Source: Aneurinibacillus soli (GTDB lineage Bacteria; Bacillota; Bacilli; Aneurinibacillales; Aneurinibacillaceae). Taken from it: a stretch of 64,000 nucleotides of DNA. How positions within the stretch are numbered: position 1 is the stretch's first letter; each line of letters starts with the position of its first letter. The stretch lies in NCBI RefSeq assembly GCF_002355375.1, contig NZ_AP017312.1:737501-801500 (forward strand), given 5' to 3'. This document shows, one piece after another, positions 47,705 through 57,300 of this stretch. Both the position numbers and the translations under genes were made by a program. The notes under the pieces are model-generated. The model saw only the letters and a program-made list of their open reading frames with translations. It ran no database searches and was not told the origin of the DNA.

Positions 47705-47908
47705 AGGAGCGGAGAAGGAAGCCGCCTGTCACTTCGGTACGCTTTGCAGGGAAGTGGATCAGGGCCGCTCCAGGGTTCAGGCACACTCGCCCATAAAAGG
47801 GCAGGATGTTAGGTCATGGAAGGATTATGGGCAAAAGCCCGTGCGCCCCAAACCCTTCCGCTAGGTAGCGCGTACAGGCGTTCCGTGGCGACTTCCTTCT
47901 CCGCTCCT
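47705..47908. repeat. long-hairpin structured repeat, copy D
   Basis: About 204 bp. The outer arms AGGAGCGGAGAAGGAAG (47705-) and the reverse complement at 47892-47908 match perfectly over 17 bp. The internal stem is GCCCATAA/TTATGGGC (47789-47796 with 47825-47832), where copies C and E have GCCTGCAA and GCCCGCAA, each with compensating partner. The minus-strand loop contains AACATCCTGCCC. The left arm resembles the right arm of copy C (GTCACTTCGGTACGC...GCAGGGAAG). Confidence 0.82.
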
Positions 47909-48000
47909 GCCCATACTTGGGCAGGTCGATGATCAAGCGCAATTCTTTTGTTGCTTCGCCCCGCTGATTGTTTTTATTTTTTGATCCAACTTTGTTTGGG

Positions 48001-48204
48001 AGGAGAGAAGAGAGAAGTAAGAGAGCGCCTGTACGCTTATCTCCCAGCGGAAGGAGAACGGCGAACGTGCCTTTGCCCGCAATACCTCAGTGAAGAAACA
48101 TCGTGGGTCCTCTTTTGCGGGCGAGTTCGCCGGGCTCCTGGAGCGGACAGTCTAGACTTCTCTGCCAAGCGTACCGAAGCGAACGGCTTCTCTCTTCTCT
48201 ACTT
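48001..48204. repeat. long-hairpin structured repeat, copy E
   Basis: About 204 bp, in tandem with copy D between the acidic orphan gene and acnA. Outer arms AGAGAAGAGAGAAG (48004-48017) pair perfectly with 48187-48200. Internal stem GCCCGCAA/TTGCGGGC (48075-48082 with 48115-48122). Loop with AACATCGTGGGTCC on the plus strand. GGAGCGGACAG (the CTGTCCGCTCC block on the minus strand) lies at 48140-48150. On the minus strand it runs parallel to copy C with roughly 80 percent identity. Confidence 0.83.
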
Positions 48205-48232
48205 CCATCACTAAGCCTTGTCGATTCCCAAA

Positions 48233-48270
48233 AAACAAAAAGAAGAGCGGTCCTGTGTCGGGACCGCTCT
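48233..48270 (-). terminator. terminator of acnA
   Basis: On the minus strand AGAGCGGTCC pairs with GGACCGCTCT, followed by TTCTTTTTGTTTTTT. Confidence 0.92.
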
Positions 48271-48303
48271 CTTTGCTGTGTGTATATGAGGATGGATTAA
48301 AAA

Positions 48304-51030
48304 TTAAACGTTAGCTTTTTCTTCTGTTGCGATTTGACGAAGTACAGTTTGCAGGATACCGCCGTTACGGTAGTATTCTACATCGACTACGCTGTCGAGA
48401 CGAACGATTGCGTCGAACTCGAAAGAAGTACCGTCTGTACGTGTTGCTGTAACTTTGAATGTTTGACCTGGTTTTACATCGTTGCTCAGGCCAAAGATAT
48501 CAAATGTTTCAGTACCTGTCAGGCCGAGTGATTCTGGGTTTGTGCCTTCAGCGAACTGAAGTGGAAGAACACCCATACCTACGAGGTTGCTGCGGTGGAT
48601 ACGCTCGAAGCTTTCAGCGATAACCGCTTTAACGCCAAGGAGGAATGTACCTTTTGCTGCCCAGTCACGTGAGCTACCAGTACCGTATTCTTTACCCGCG
48701 ATAACAACGAGGGAAGTGCCAGCTTCTTGATATTTCATAGAAGCATCGTAGATCGGCATAACTTCGCCAGTTGGCAGGTATGTTGTTACGCCGCCTTCTG
48801 TGCCCGGTGCCATTTTGTTGCGGATACGGATGTTTGCAAACGTACCGCGCATCATAACTTCATGGTTACCACGACGGGAACCGTATGAGTTGAAGTCTTT
48901 GCGTTCTACGCCATTCTCGCCAAGGTATACGCCTGCCGGGCTAGCCGGTGCGATGTTACCTGCTGGAGAGATGTGGTCAGTTGTAACGGAATCACCAAGG
49001 AATGCGAGAGCTTTCGCACCCACGATTTCTTCAATGCTGCCAGCTTCGTTGCCAAGGCCAGAGAAGAACGGTGGATGTTGGATGTAAGTAGACTTGTCAT
49101 CCCACTCATACAGCTGTCCTTCTGGGAATTCGATTGCGTTCCAGCGTGGGTTCGCTGTGAATACGTTGCCGTACTCTTCTTCGAACATTTGCGCTTGAAC
49201 TGCTTGTGCAACAGCTTCTTTGATTTCTGCATTTGTTGGCCAGATGTCTTTGAGATATACTGGTTGACCATCTTTTCCTGTACCGATTGGGTCTTTGGAA
49301 AGATCGATGTCAACTGTACCTGCAAGTGCATATGCCACAACAAGCGGCGGAGAAGCCAGGTAGTTAGCTTTTACTTGTGCGTGTACACGGCCTTCGAAGT
49401 TACGGTTACCGGACAGTACAGATGCAACAGTCATATCGTTGTCTGCAATTGCCTGGCTAACTTCTTCTGGAAGCGGACCGCTGTTACCGATACAAGTTGC
49501 ACAACCGTAACCAGCGATATGGAAGCCAAGAGCTTCAAACGGCTGAATCAGACCTGCTTTTTCCAGGTATTGTTTTACAACACGGGAACCAGGAGTGAGG
49601 CTGGATTTTACGTATTCCGGTTTCACAAGGCCTTTTTCTACGGCTTTTTTCGCTACGAGACCTGCGCCCAGCATAACGCTCGGGTTGGAAGTGTTCGTAC
49701 AGCTAGTGATTGCCGCGATCACAACAGCACCTGTGCCGAGTTCGGATTTCTTACCGTTTTTATGAGAAAGTGCTACTTTCTGTGCGATTTGTTCGTCGCT
49801 CAGACCGAAGCCGCCTTTTTCGATTGGAGTGCGGATTGCATCGTTGAAGGCACCTTTCATTGCAGTCAGTTCGATACGGTCTTGTGGACGCTTCGGACCT
49901 GCAAGTGTTGGAACAACTGTGCTCATGTCGAGTTCAAGCGTTTCAGAGAATACTGGATCAACAGTATCATCTGTACGGAACAGACCTTGTTCTTGGTAGT
50001 ATGCTTCAACAAGAGCTACTTGCTCTTCGCTGCGACCTGTTGCACGCAGGAAGTTAAGAGTTTCTTCGTCAACTGGGAAGAAGCCCATTGTTGCGCCGTA
50101 TTCAGGAGCCATGTTGGCAACTGTTGCACGGTCTGCCAGAGTGATGTTGCCAAGGCCTGGGCCGTAGAACTCAACGAATTTACCAACAACGCCCTTCTTA
50201 CGGAGGATGTTAACGATTGTGAGTGCCAGGTCAGTTGCTGTAGCACCTTCTGCCAGTGTGCCAGTCAGTTTGAAACCAACAACTTCAGGAGTTACGAAGT
50301 AAAGCGGCTGTCCGAGCATACCTGCTTCTGCTTCGATACCACCAACGCCCCAGCCTACTACGCCAAGACCGTTGATCATTGTTGTATGAGAATCCGTACC
50401 TACGAGAGAATCCGGGAATACTTGTACTTCACCGTCTACTTCTTTTGTAGCTGCTACTGATGCAAGGTACTCAAGGTTAACTTGGTGAACGATACCTGTT
50501 GCTGGTGGAACAGCACGGAAGTTGTTGAATGCTGTTTGTGCCCAGCGCAGGAAGCGATAACGCTCAGCGTTGCGTTCAAATTCAAGTTTCATGTTGTTTT
50601 CAAGCGCATCCGGGTTACCGAAGTCGTCAACCATTACAGAGTGGTCGATTACGAGGTCAACCGGTACGAGCGGGTTGATACGCTCTGGGTTGCCGCCCAT
50701 TTCTTTCATTGCAAGACGCATAGCAGCGAGGTCAACAACCGCTGGTACACCAGTGAAGTCTTGCAGTACGATACGAGCAGGTGTGAAAGGAACTTCCTGA
50801 TTCGCATCGCGCTCTTCAGTCCATGTAGCGAGCTTTTTCACGTGATCTTCTGTAACAGCTACGCCATCGAATTGGCGAACTGCTGCTTCAAGCAATACTT
50901 TAATGGAGAAAGGCAGTTTAGAAATTGGACCAAGTCCTTTTTCTTCGAGAGCCTTAAGAGAATAGTACGCGTACGATTTGTCGCCGACTTGCAGCGTAGA
51001 ATGTACACCGTAAGTGTCTTGTTTAGCCAA
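48304..51030 (-). CDS. acnA: aconitate hydratase (aconitase A)
   Basis: 908 residues if the TTG at 51028-51030 is the start; GGGAGGG lies 8 bases before it and the N-terminus [15 protein letters not shown] then has the usual length. Interconverts citrate and isocitrate; in Bacilli also an iron-responsive RNA-binding protein in its apo form. The cluster cysteines are in [13 protein letters not shown] and [14 protein letters not shown]. Substrate arginines are in [13 protein letters not shown] and [12 protein letters not shown]. Divergent from an IclR-family regulator with matching palindromic operators on both sides. Confidence 0.96.
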   Translation of the reverse strand: MAKQDTYGVHSTLQVGDKSYAYYSLKALEEKGLGPISKLPFSIKVLLEAAVRQFDGVAVTEDHVKKLATWTEERDANQEVPFTPARIVLQDFTGVPAVVDLAAMRLAMKEMGGNPERINPLVPVDLVIDHSVMVDDFGNPDALENNMKLEFERNAERYRFLRWAQTAFNNFRAVPPATGIVHQVNLEYLASVAATKEVDGEVQVFPDSLVGTDSHTTMINGLGVVGWGVGGIEAEAGMLGQPLYFVTPEVVGFKLTGTLAEGATATDLALTIVNILRKKGVVGKFVEFYGPGLGNITLADRATVANMAPEYGATMGFFPVDEETLNFLRATGRSEEQVALVEAYYQEQGLFRTDDTVDPVFSETLELDMSTVVPTLAGPKRPQDRIELTAMKGAFNDAIRTPIEKGGFGLSDEQIAQKVALSHKNGKKSELGTGAVVIAAITSCTNTSNPSVMLGAGLVAKKAVEKGLVKPEYVKSSLTPGSRVVKQYLEKAGLIQPFEALGFHIAGYGCATCIGNSGPLPEEVSQAIADNDMTVASVLSGNRNFEGRVHAQVKANYLASPPLVVAYALAGTVDIDLSKDPIGTGKDGQPVYLKDIWPTNAEIKEAVAQAVQAQMFEEEYGNVFTANPRWNAIEFPEGQLYEWDDKSTYIQHPPFFSGLGNEAGSIEEIVGAKALAFLGDSVTTDHISPAGNIAPASPAGVYLGENGVERKDFNSYGSRRGNHEVMMRGTFANIRIRNKMAPGTEGGVTTYLPTGEVMPIYDASMKYQEAGTSLVVIAGKEYGTGSSRDWAAKGTFLLGVKAVIAESFERIHRSNLVGMGVLPLQFAEGTNPESLGLTGTETFDIFGLSNDVKPGQTFKVTATRTDGTSFEFDAIVRLDSVVDVEYYRNGGILQTVLRQIATEEKANV

Positions 51031-51057
51031 GTAAATTCCCTCCCGTACAAATGTATT

Positions 51058-51076
51058 AGTTTCATTGGATGAAACT
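51058..51076. promoter_or_regulatory. palindromic operator on the acnA side
   Basis: AGTTTCAT-TGG-ATGAAACT is a perfect 8-bp inverted repeat. It lies about 22 bp downstream of the acnA -10 (TATAAT on the minus strand, 51098-51103). It is a close relative of the palindrome at 51208. Confidence 0.75.
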
Positions 51077-51097
51077 CTGTTTCTGTTTCCACAACAC

Positions 51098-51126
51098 ATT
51101 ATACTGCTTTTTTACCCGTACGTACA
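51098..51126 (-). promoter_or_regulatory. promoter of acnA
   Basis: Perfect TATAAT on the minus strand (51098-51103). The -35 region at 17 bp (TGTACG) is poor, which would suit regulated expression. Confidence 0.5.
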
Positions 51127-51161
51127 CTAGTAAAATCAATTTTTTTTGGTGAGGGTATCAT

Positions 51162-51190
51162 TTACGGATGAATCTCACATAAGGTATAAT
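51162..51190 (+). promoter_or_regulatory. promoter of the IclR-family gene
   Basis: Perfect TATAAT at 51185-51190 with TTACGG 17 bp upstream. Confidence 0.55.
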
Positions 51191-51206
51191 GAACAATACT
51201 GCAACA

Positions 51207-51226
51207 GGGTTTCGTTCTGCGAAACT
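51207..51226. promoter_or_regulatory. palindromic operator on the IclR side
   Basis: GTTTCG-TTCTG-CGAAAC, perfect 6-bp arms within GGGTTTCGTTCTGCGAAACT. It lies about 18 bp downstream of the -10 and 26 bp before the start codon. Same geometry as the palindrome on the acnA side. Confidence 0.75.
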
Positions 51227-51251
51227 CTATTCAACCAGGAAGGTGAGCGGG

Positions 51252-52001
51252 ATGGAAACAACAGATGCGAAGATGACCGTGCGTGCCGTAGACCGTGCGC
51301 TTGATATTCTTCTTTGTTTTATTGATGAACAGGAACTGACGCTGACAGAGATTGCACAGCGGGTCAGTCTGAATAAAAGTACCGTATATCGCCTGCTTGG
51401 ATCGCTTGAAGGTCGGGGATTTCTAACACGTGATACAGTGACGGAGAAATACCATCTCGGCTTCCGTGTTTGGCAGCTGTCCGCGAATTATCCGCAGCAG
51501 GGAGACATTGGGACGGTACTACTTCCGGAGATGACACGTCTGCGCGATGAGATCGGGGAGACGATCAGCTTATATGTACGCAATGAGCAGGAGCGGGTAC
51601 GTATTCAGGCTGTGGAGAGCCGAGAGACGATCCGTCGTGTTGCGCCGATCGGGGCGCATATGCCACTTGCGGTGGGTGCATCAAGCAAAGTATTGGTTGC
51701 TTATGCGCCGCCGGATGCCCAGTTGCGCGTATTGAATGATCCGGCCTGGCCAAAGGCGGTCGATAAAGGCAGCTATATGGATCAGCTTCAGGAAATTCGC
51801 CGCAATGGTTATGCGACCAGTTCGGAGGAGCGGGAAGAGGGAGCGGCGGCTGTATCCGTCCCGCTGTTTAATGTGCGCGGTGAGATGGTGGCAGCCCTAT
51901 CGGTATCCGGGCCTTCGAATCGGCTTACATCAGAGAAGATGAAGCAGAATGCCCCTCTTGTAATGGAAGCAGCCCAGCGGATGGGAAACATGTTACAATA
52001 G
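51252..52001 (+). CDS. IclR-family transcriptional regulator
   Basis: 249 residues, ATG 51252 behind AAGGTGAGCGGG. N-terminal winged helix VRAVDRALDILLCFIDEQ and LTEIAQRVSLNKSTVYRLLG, then the IclR effector-binding domain (GETISLYVRNEQERVRIQ, GAHMPLAVGASSKVLVA, VSVPLFNVRGEMVAALSVSG). The effector is unknown; such regulators sense small organic acids. The paired palindromes suggest that it controls itself and aconitase. The transporter gene 35 bp downstream may be in the same transcript. Confidence 0.9.
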   Translation: METTDAKMTVRAVDRALDILLCFIDEQELTLTEIAQRVSLNKSTVYRLLGSLEGRGFLTRDTVTEKYHLGFRVWQLSANYPQQGDIGTVLLPEMTRLRDEIGETISLYVRNEQERVRIQAVESRETIRRVAPIGAHMPLAVGASSKVLVAYAPPDAQLRVLNDPAWPKAVDKGSYMDQLQEIRRNGYATSSEEREEGAAAVSVPLFNVRGEMVAALSVSGPSNRLTSEKMKQNAPLVMEAAQRMGNMLQ

Positions 52002-52035
52002 AAAAAAAAGCAGAAAGAGAGATGGGAAGAACATC

Positions 52036-52866
52036 ATGTGGCTTGCAGCAGCGATGACAACTGCGTTTTGCTTTGGGGCAAATAACACGATTTTTAAGTG
52101 GAGCACATTGCGGCGGCTATCGAAAGTAAACATCCAGTTTTTCTTTTATTTTGTCGCGTTTTTGCTGACACTGGCGTATGGTTTGCGTGAGGGAGCGTTT
52201 CATACGAATTGGCTTTCCGTTATATTGGGTACGCTGATCGGTATTCTGAATGCTAATGGGAATATTCAAATGGCGCGTGCTTTTGAGAAAGGACCAGCTA
52301 GCCTGACATCGCCGATTATTGCAGCCAATGCGATTCTGCCGGTTCTGGCAGCGGGACTGATCTTTAATGAACAGATTCCTTTTCTGCACTGGCTCGGGGT
52401 TTTTTGCATGATGGGTTCTGTGATCGTTATTCAGTACACACCGGGAAACAAAGGAGGTACACAATACGGTCCATGGATTGTCCGGATTTTACTGGCATTT
52501 GTGTCCTTTGGCTTGCTTGGAATTCTTATGAAAGGCTCATCTTCATTACACATTCACTCGTTGGACATGCTCGTATCGATGTACGGAGGAGGAAGTGTAT
52601 TCCTGCTTTTCTTGCTCGGGCGTGAAAAGATTCAGCGCAAAGAGGTGCAAATAGGAGCGGTTGTTGGAGTTCTAAGTGTAATCGGGTATAGCTGTTACTT
52701 TTATGCCTTGCAGACTGGAACGGCTAGTATTGTGTTTCCTGTAGTAAGTCTGAACTGCCTGGTCGTCATTTTGACGGGCTGTTATTTGTTCAAAGAACGC
52801 CTTAAGTTATATCAAATATGCGGCATATGTACTGCTTTGTTAGGACTTGTCCTAACGAAAATATAG
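52036..52866 (+). CDS. EamA/DMT-type membrane transporter
   Basis: 276 residues with about ten membrane segments in two repeated halves, as in EamA (drug/metabolite) transporters. Begins AAAMTTAFCFGANNTIFKWS; the second half starts near YGPWIVRILLAFVSFGLLG. The substrate is not determinable. Located directly behind the IclR regulator gene; a poor hairpin follows. Confidence 0.85.
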   Translation: MWLAAAMTTAFCFGANNTIFKWSTLRRLSKVNIQFFFYFVAFLLTLAYGLREGAFHTNWLSVILGTLIGILNANGNIQMARAFEKGPASLTSPIIAANAILPVLAAGLIFNEQIPFLHWLGVFCMMGSVIVIQYTPGNKGGTQYGPWIVRILLAFVSFGLLGILMKGSSSLHIHSLDMLVSMYGGGSVFLLFLLGREKIQRKEVQIGAVVGVLSVIGYSCYFYALQTGTASIVFPVVSLNCLVVILTGCYLFKERLKLYQICGICTALLGLVLTKI

Positions 52867-52985
52867 GAAAAAACGGCCTCTCTTTATAAAAAAAAGGGTG
52901 GCTTTTATTTTACAAGGGATAGTAATTTTGTGTTACAATTTGGGAGGAGAAGAGTAAAGGAAGAAATCAAAAGGTGGTTTTGGAC

Positions 52986-54068
52986 GTGAAAAAACTGCAT
53001 ATCAGCTCGGTTAAACCGGGGGATAAGATTGCAAAAACGATTTATTCTGAAACCGGACATGTACTGCTCGGTGCTGGTCTGGAATTAACCGACCGTTACA
53101 TTAACCGCCTTGAGCAAATGGGAATTGATACCGTATACATAGAAGATAAACATACAACCGATATCATTCCAGAGGATATCATTAGTGATACGACACGACG
53201 TCAAGCTATTCAGACTGTTCATAAAACGATGACTAGTCTGCTTGATCAGCCGCAGGTGAAAGGTCGAATGAGTGTCCCGGATATGGGGAAAACCTTTCGG
53301 GACGTATTCGGGAGCATTATGGGGGATTTAAGCGGTCGCAAGGATGTTCTCGTCAATCTAGCAAACCTCCATACATTAGACGCTTATTTGTTCCACCATT
53401 CTGTTAACGTAGCCGTTCTTGCTGGGATTATCGGTCTAGCTAAAGGATATAATCAGAACCAGATGCTAGATCTCGGGGTAGGAGCCCTTCTGTTCGATAT
53501 TGGAATGTCGCAGCTTCCAAAAGAGCTGTGGAACAAGCGAGGGGCACTGACAGACGAAGAGCGTTCCAGAATTGAAAATCATACAGAAGATGGATTTAAT
53601 ATTTTACGTTATCAGTACGATGTATCCTTGCTGTCTGCTCACTGTGCATTGCAGCATCATGAACGCTATAACGGATCAGGGTATCCACGCCAGCTTCGGG
53701 AGCAACAAATTCACGAATACGCACAAATTGTTGGGATTGCCGATGTGTATGACGCACTCACATCGCACCGTTCCTATCGCCAGCACTACACGCCGAATGA
53801 AGCAACGGAATATTTGTTTGCGGCAGGGAATTCATTGTTTGATATCGAACTGGTAAAGCTGTTTGTCAAGCATATTGCCGTTTACCCGATTGCATCGGTT
53901 GTTGTATTGAATACAGGGCAGGTCGGGGTCGTATCCAGCGTAGATCCGCGTTCGGTTCATCGTCCCGTTGTTCGGATTACGAAGGAGCGGGATGGTAGCG
54001 AGGTTGCATCGCCATATGAGATTGACCTGCGCAATGAGACGAATCTTGTGATAACCCGCACGTTATAA
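52986..54068 (+). CDS. HD-GYP-domain-like protein with altered HD site
   Basis: 360 residues from GTG 52986 (AAAGGTGG 8 bases before it); GTG 52974 is an alternative. The N-terminal 100 residues have the beta-rich form common before HD-GYP in Bacilli (SSVKPGDKIAKTIYSETGHV). The HD-GYP domain then shows HHSVNVAVLAGIIG, NHTEDGFNIL, CALQHHERYNGSGYP and VGIADVYDALTSHRSYR. However, the central motif, normally HDIGK, reads FDIGM (Phe170-Asp171), so the key metal-binding histidine and the lysine are lost. The protein may be an inactive sensor of c-di-GMP or use a changed metal site. Confidence 0.85.
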   Translation: MKKLHISSVKPGDKIAKTIYSETGHVLLGAGLELTDRYINRLEQMGIDTVYIEDKHTTDIIPEDIISDTTRRQAIQTVHKTMTSLLDQPQVKGRMSVPDMGKTFRDVFGSIMGDLSGRKDVLVNLANLHTLDAYLFHHSVNVAVLAGIIGLAKGYNQNQMLDLGVGALLFDIGMSQLPKELWNKRGALTDEERSRIENHTEDGFNILRYQYDVSLLSAHCALQHHERYNGSGYPRQLREQQIHEYAQIVGIADVYDALTSHRSYRQHYTPNEATEYLFAAGNSLFDIELVKLFVKHIAVYPIASVVVLNTGQVGVVSSVDPRSVHRPVVRITKERDGSEVASPYEIDLRNETNLVITRTL

Positions 54069-54127
54069 TTTGGTGGTTGACTGTTTTTTGATAATGATTA
54101 ATAATTAGAAAAAATAAAAAGAAAAGC

Positions 54128-54233
54128 TTCTTATCAAGAGAAGGCTGAGGGACTGGCCCAATGACGCCCGGCAACCGGTATAGATATACACGGTGCCAAA
54201 TCCAGCAGGAATATAATTCCTGGGAGATAAGGA
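54128..54233 (+). ncRNA. S-box (SAM-I) riboswitch
   Basis: The conserved core is clear: CTTATC-AAGAG, GGCTGAGGGACTGGCCC, GATGCCCGGCAACC-like (ACGCCCGGCAACC), GGTGCCAAATCC, and GGGAGATAAG. P1 pairs CTTATC (54130-54135) with GATAAG (54226-54231). A terminator follows at 54261. Binding of S-adenosylmethionine ends transcription before metH. Confidence 0.97.
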
Positions 54234-54260
54234 ATGCGATTGCCTTGTATGTATAGAGAC

Positions 54261-54297
54261 AAAAAGCCTTCCTTTGCCGAGGAGGCTTTTTTTATTT
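54261..54297 (+). terminator. expression-platform terminator of the S-box
   Basis: AAAGCCT-(T)CCT pairs with AGG-(A)GGCTTT around TTGCCG, followed by seven T and ATTTG. It lies 24 bp before metH. Confidence 0.9.
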
Positions 54298-54320
54298 GCC
54301 GAAAAAAGGGGATGAGACGG

Positions 54321-57300
54321 ATGAAAGAAACAACCACGCCAGCCAAGCTGGCATTAGAAGCAAGACTTGCCGAGAAAATTCTGGTCATTGATGGAGCGAT
54401 GGGTACGATGCTCCAGCAGGCAAATCTCGGTCCGGATGACTTCGGAGGCGAAGCGTATGATGGATGTAATGAACTGCTGAACGTAACCCGCCCGGATGTG
54501 ATTCGTTCCATCCATGAGAAGTATCTCGAAGCGGGTGCAGATATTATTGAGACGAATACGTTCGGTGGCGCATCTGTTGTGCTGGCCGAATATGAGGTGC
54601 AGGACCGCGCCCGTGAGATTAACCTGGCCGCCGCTCGCCTGGCAAAAGAAGCAGTAGATGCATATTCGACACCAGACTGGCCGCGTTATGTGGCTGGAGC
54701 GATCGGTCCCACGACGAAAACATTGTCTGTAACAGGCGGCATTACATTTGAAGAACTGATCGATTCTTACTACGAACAGGTGCTGGCGCTTATTGAAGGG
54801 GGCGTCGATGTTCTGTTGCTGGAAACGGCGCAGGATACATTAAATGTAAAAGCAGGTGGGGTTGCCATTCAGAAAGCGTTTGACACACTAGATCGTCGCC
54901 TTCCGGTGATGATTTCTGGAACAATTGAGCCGATGGGGACTACGCTTGCTGGTCAGAATATTGAGGCGTTTTATATTTCACTTACCCATTTGAAGCCGAT
55001 TTCGGTCGGTCTAAACTGTGCGACAGGCCCGGAATTCATGCGCGATCATATTCGTACGTTGTCTGGCATGGCTGACTGTACGGTGAGTTGTTATCCGAAT
55101 GCAGGGCTACCGGATGAAGACGGTAATTATCATGAATCACCACAGACACTCGCTACGAAGCTGGCTGGATTTGCGGAGCAAGGCTGGATTAACGTTACTG
55201 GCGGTTGTTGTGGTACGACACCGGATCACATTCGGGCGATTGCGGATGTAATGAAGCAGTATGAACCACGTAAGCCGGGTGGAATCGACACGCATGTAGT
55301 ATCCGGTATTGAACCTGTATATCTGGACCCGGATAGCCGCCCGCTGTTTGTCGGAGAGCGGACGAATGTTATCGGGTCCAAAAAGTTCCGTGATCTGATC
55401 AAAGAAGGCAAATATGAGGAAGCATCGGAAATCGCCCGTGCCCAGGTAAAGCGAGGGGCGCATGTGATTGACATTTGTCTGGCGGACCCGGACCGTGATG
55501 AAGCAAGTGATATGGAGGCGTTTCTTCAGTTTGTCGTCCGCAAGGTCAAGGTGCCATTGATGATCGATTCTACAGATCCGAATGTCATTGCGCTGGCCCT
55601 GAAGTATTCGCAGGGCAAGGCGATCATTAACTCGATTAATCTTGAGGATGGTGAAGAGCGGTTCGATGAAGTGGCGCCGCTGTTGACGAAGTTCGGTGGT
55701 GCAGTTGTAGTCGGAACGATTGATGAAGAAGGAATGGCGGTAACACGGGAGCGCAAGCTGGAAGTGGCTGCGCGGTCGTATGATCTGCTTGTAAATAAAT
55801 ACGGATTGAATCCGCGTGATTTAATTTTTGATCCGCTTGTATTCCCGGTTGGCACCGGAGATGAGGCGTATATTGGATCGGCGAAAGAAACAGTAGAAGG
55901 CATTCGACTCATTAAAGAAAAATTCCCGGAATGCCAGACGATTCTCGGTGTCAGCAACGTGTCATTCGGTCTGCCACCAGCGGGTCGGGAAGTGCTAAAT
56001 GCAGTGTATTTGTATCACTGCACAAAAGCAGGGCTCGATTACGCCATCGTTAATACCGAGAAGTTACAGCGTTTCGCTTCGATTTCGGACGAGGAGCGCA
56101 CGATGGCAGAAGAGTTGCTGTTTGACACAACCGATGAGACGCTGGCGTCATTCACAGCCTTCTATCGTGAGAAGAAAGTAGAGGCGAATGTTGAAGTATC
56201 TAATCTGACGTTAGAAGAGCGTCTGGCCCGTTATGTTGTAGAAGGAACAAAAGAGGGGTTAGTTCCAGACTTAGAAGAAGCACGCAACAAGTATAAGCCG
56301 CTCGAAATTATTAACGGGCCACTCATGACGGGCATGGACGAAGTAGGTCGCCTGTTCAACGATAACCAGTTGATTGTAGCCGAAGTATTGCAGAGTGCAG
56401 AAGTCATGAAGGCGGCGGTGGCGCATCTCGAACCTTATATGGAAAAAACAGAATCCGCCGCGAAAGGTACCGTCATGCTGGCAACGGTGAAAGGTGATGT
56501 ACATGATATCGGCAAAAACCTTGTCGAGATCATTCTGGGCAACAATGGCTATGACATCATTAACTTGGGCATCAAAGTTACACCGGAACAGATTATCCAG
56601 GCGTGCCGTGAATCGAAGCCAGATATGATCGGCCTGTCCGGTTTGCTTGTCAAATCAGCTCAGCAGATGGTTACAACCGCTCAGGACTTAAAAGAAGCAG
56701 GCATTGATGCCCCGATTCTTGTCGGGGGTGCGGCGCTGACCCGCAAGTTCACAGATACCCGCATTGCACCGCAGTATGATGGGCTTGTACTATATGCGAA
56801 GGACGCGATGTATGGGCTTGATCTAGCTAATAAATTGGCCAATCCAAAAGAACGTGCTGCTCTAGAAGCAGCACATGAGGAAGCGCTGGCTGCTTGGGCT
56901 GTACCAGAAAATGCAGCGGTAGAAGTAAAAGCAGCCGAGTTTGTGCCGACTCGTTCGAATGTAGGTTCATCAACGCCGGTCTATTTGGCACCGGATACGG
57001 ACCGTCATGTTTTGCGTGACTACCCGCTTACACATCTGCAGCCGTATATCAACTGGCGTATGCTAATTGGCAAGCATCTTGGTGTGCGTGGCAATGTCGA
57101 CAAGCTGCTCGAAGAAGGGGACCCGAAAACAACGGAGCTGAAAGCAGTGCTTGATGAGCTGTTGGCAGAAGCAAAACAGACCGGACTTCTTAAAGTGCAG
57201 GCGATGTATCGTTTCTTCCCAGCTCAGGGGGATGGCAATAAAGTGTATGTCTATGATCCAGCTGACCACAGCCGCATCATTCAGACATTTGAATTCCCGC

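Noticed and set aside
48973-50460. Open frame of 495 codons opposite to acnA
   Set aside because: Same reason: mirror of a strongly biased gene, no ribosome site, no motif, very high Cys and Phe content.
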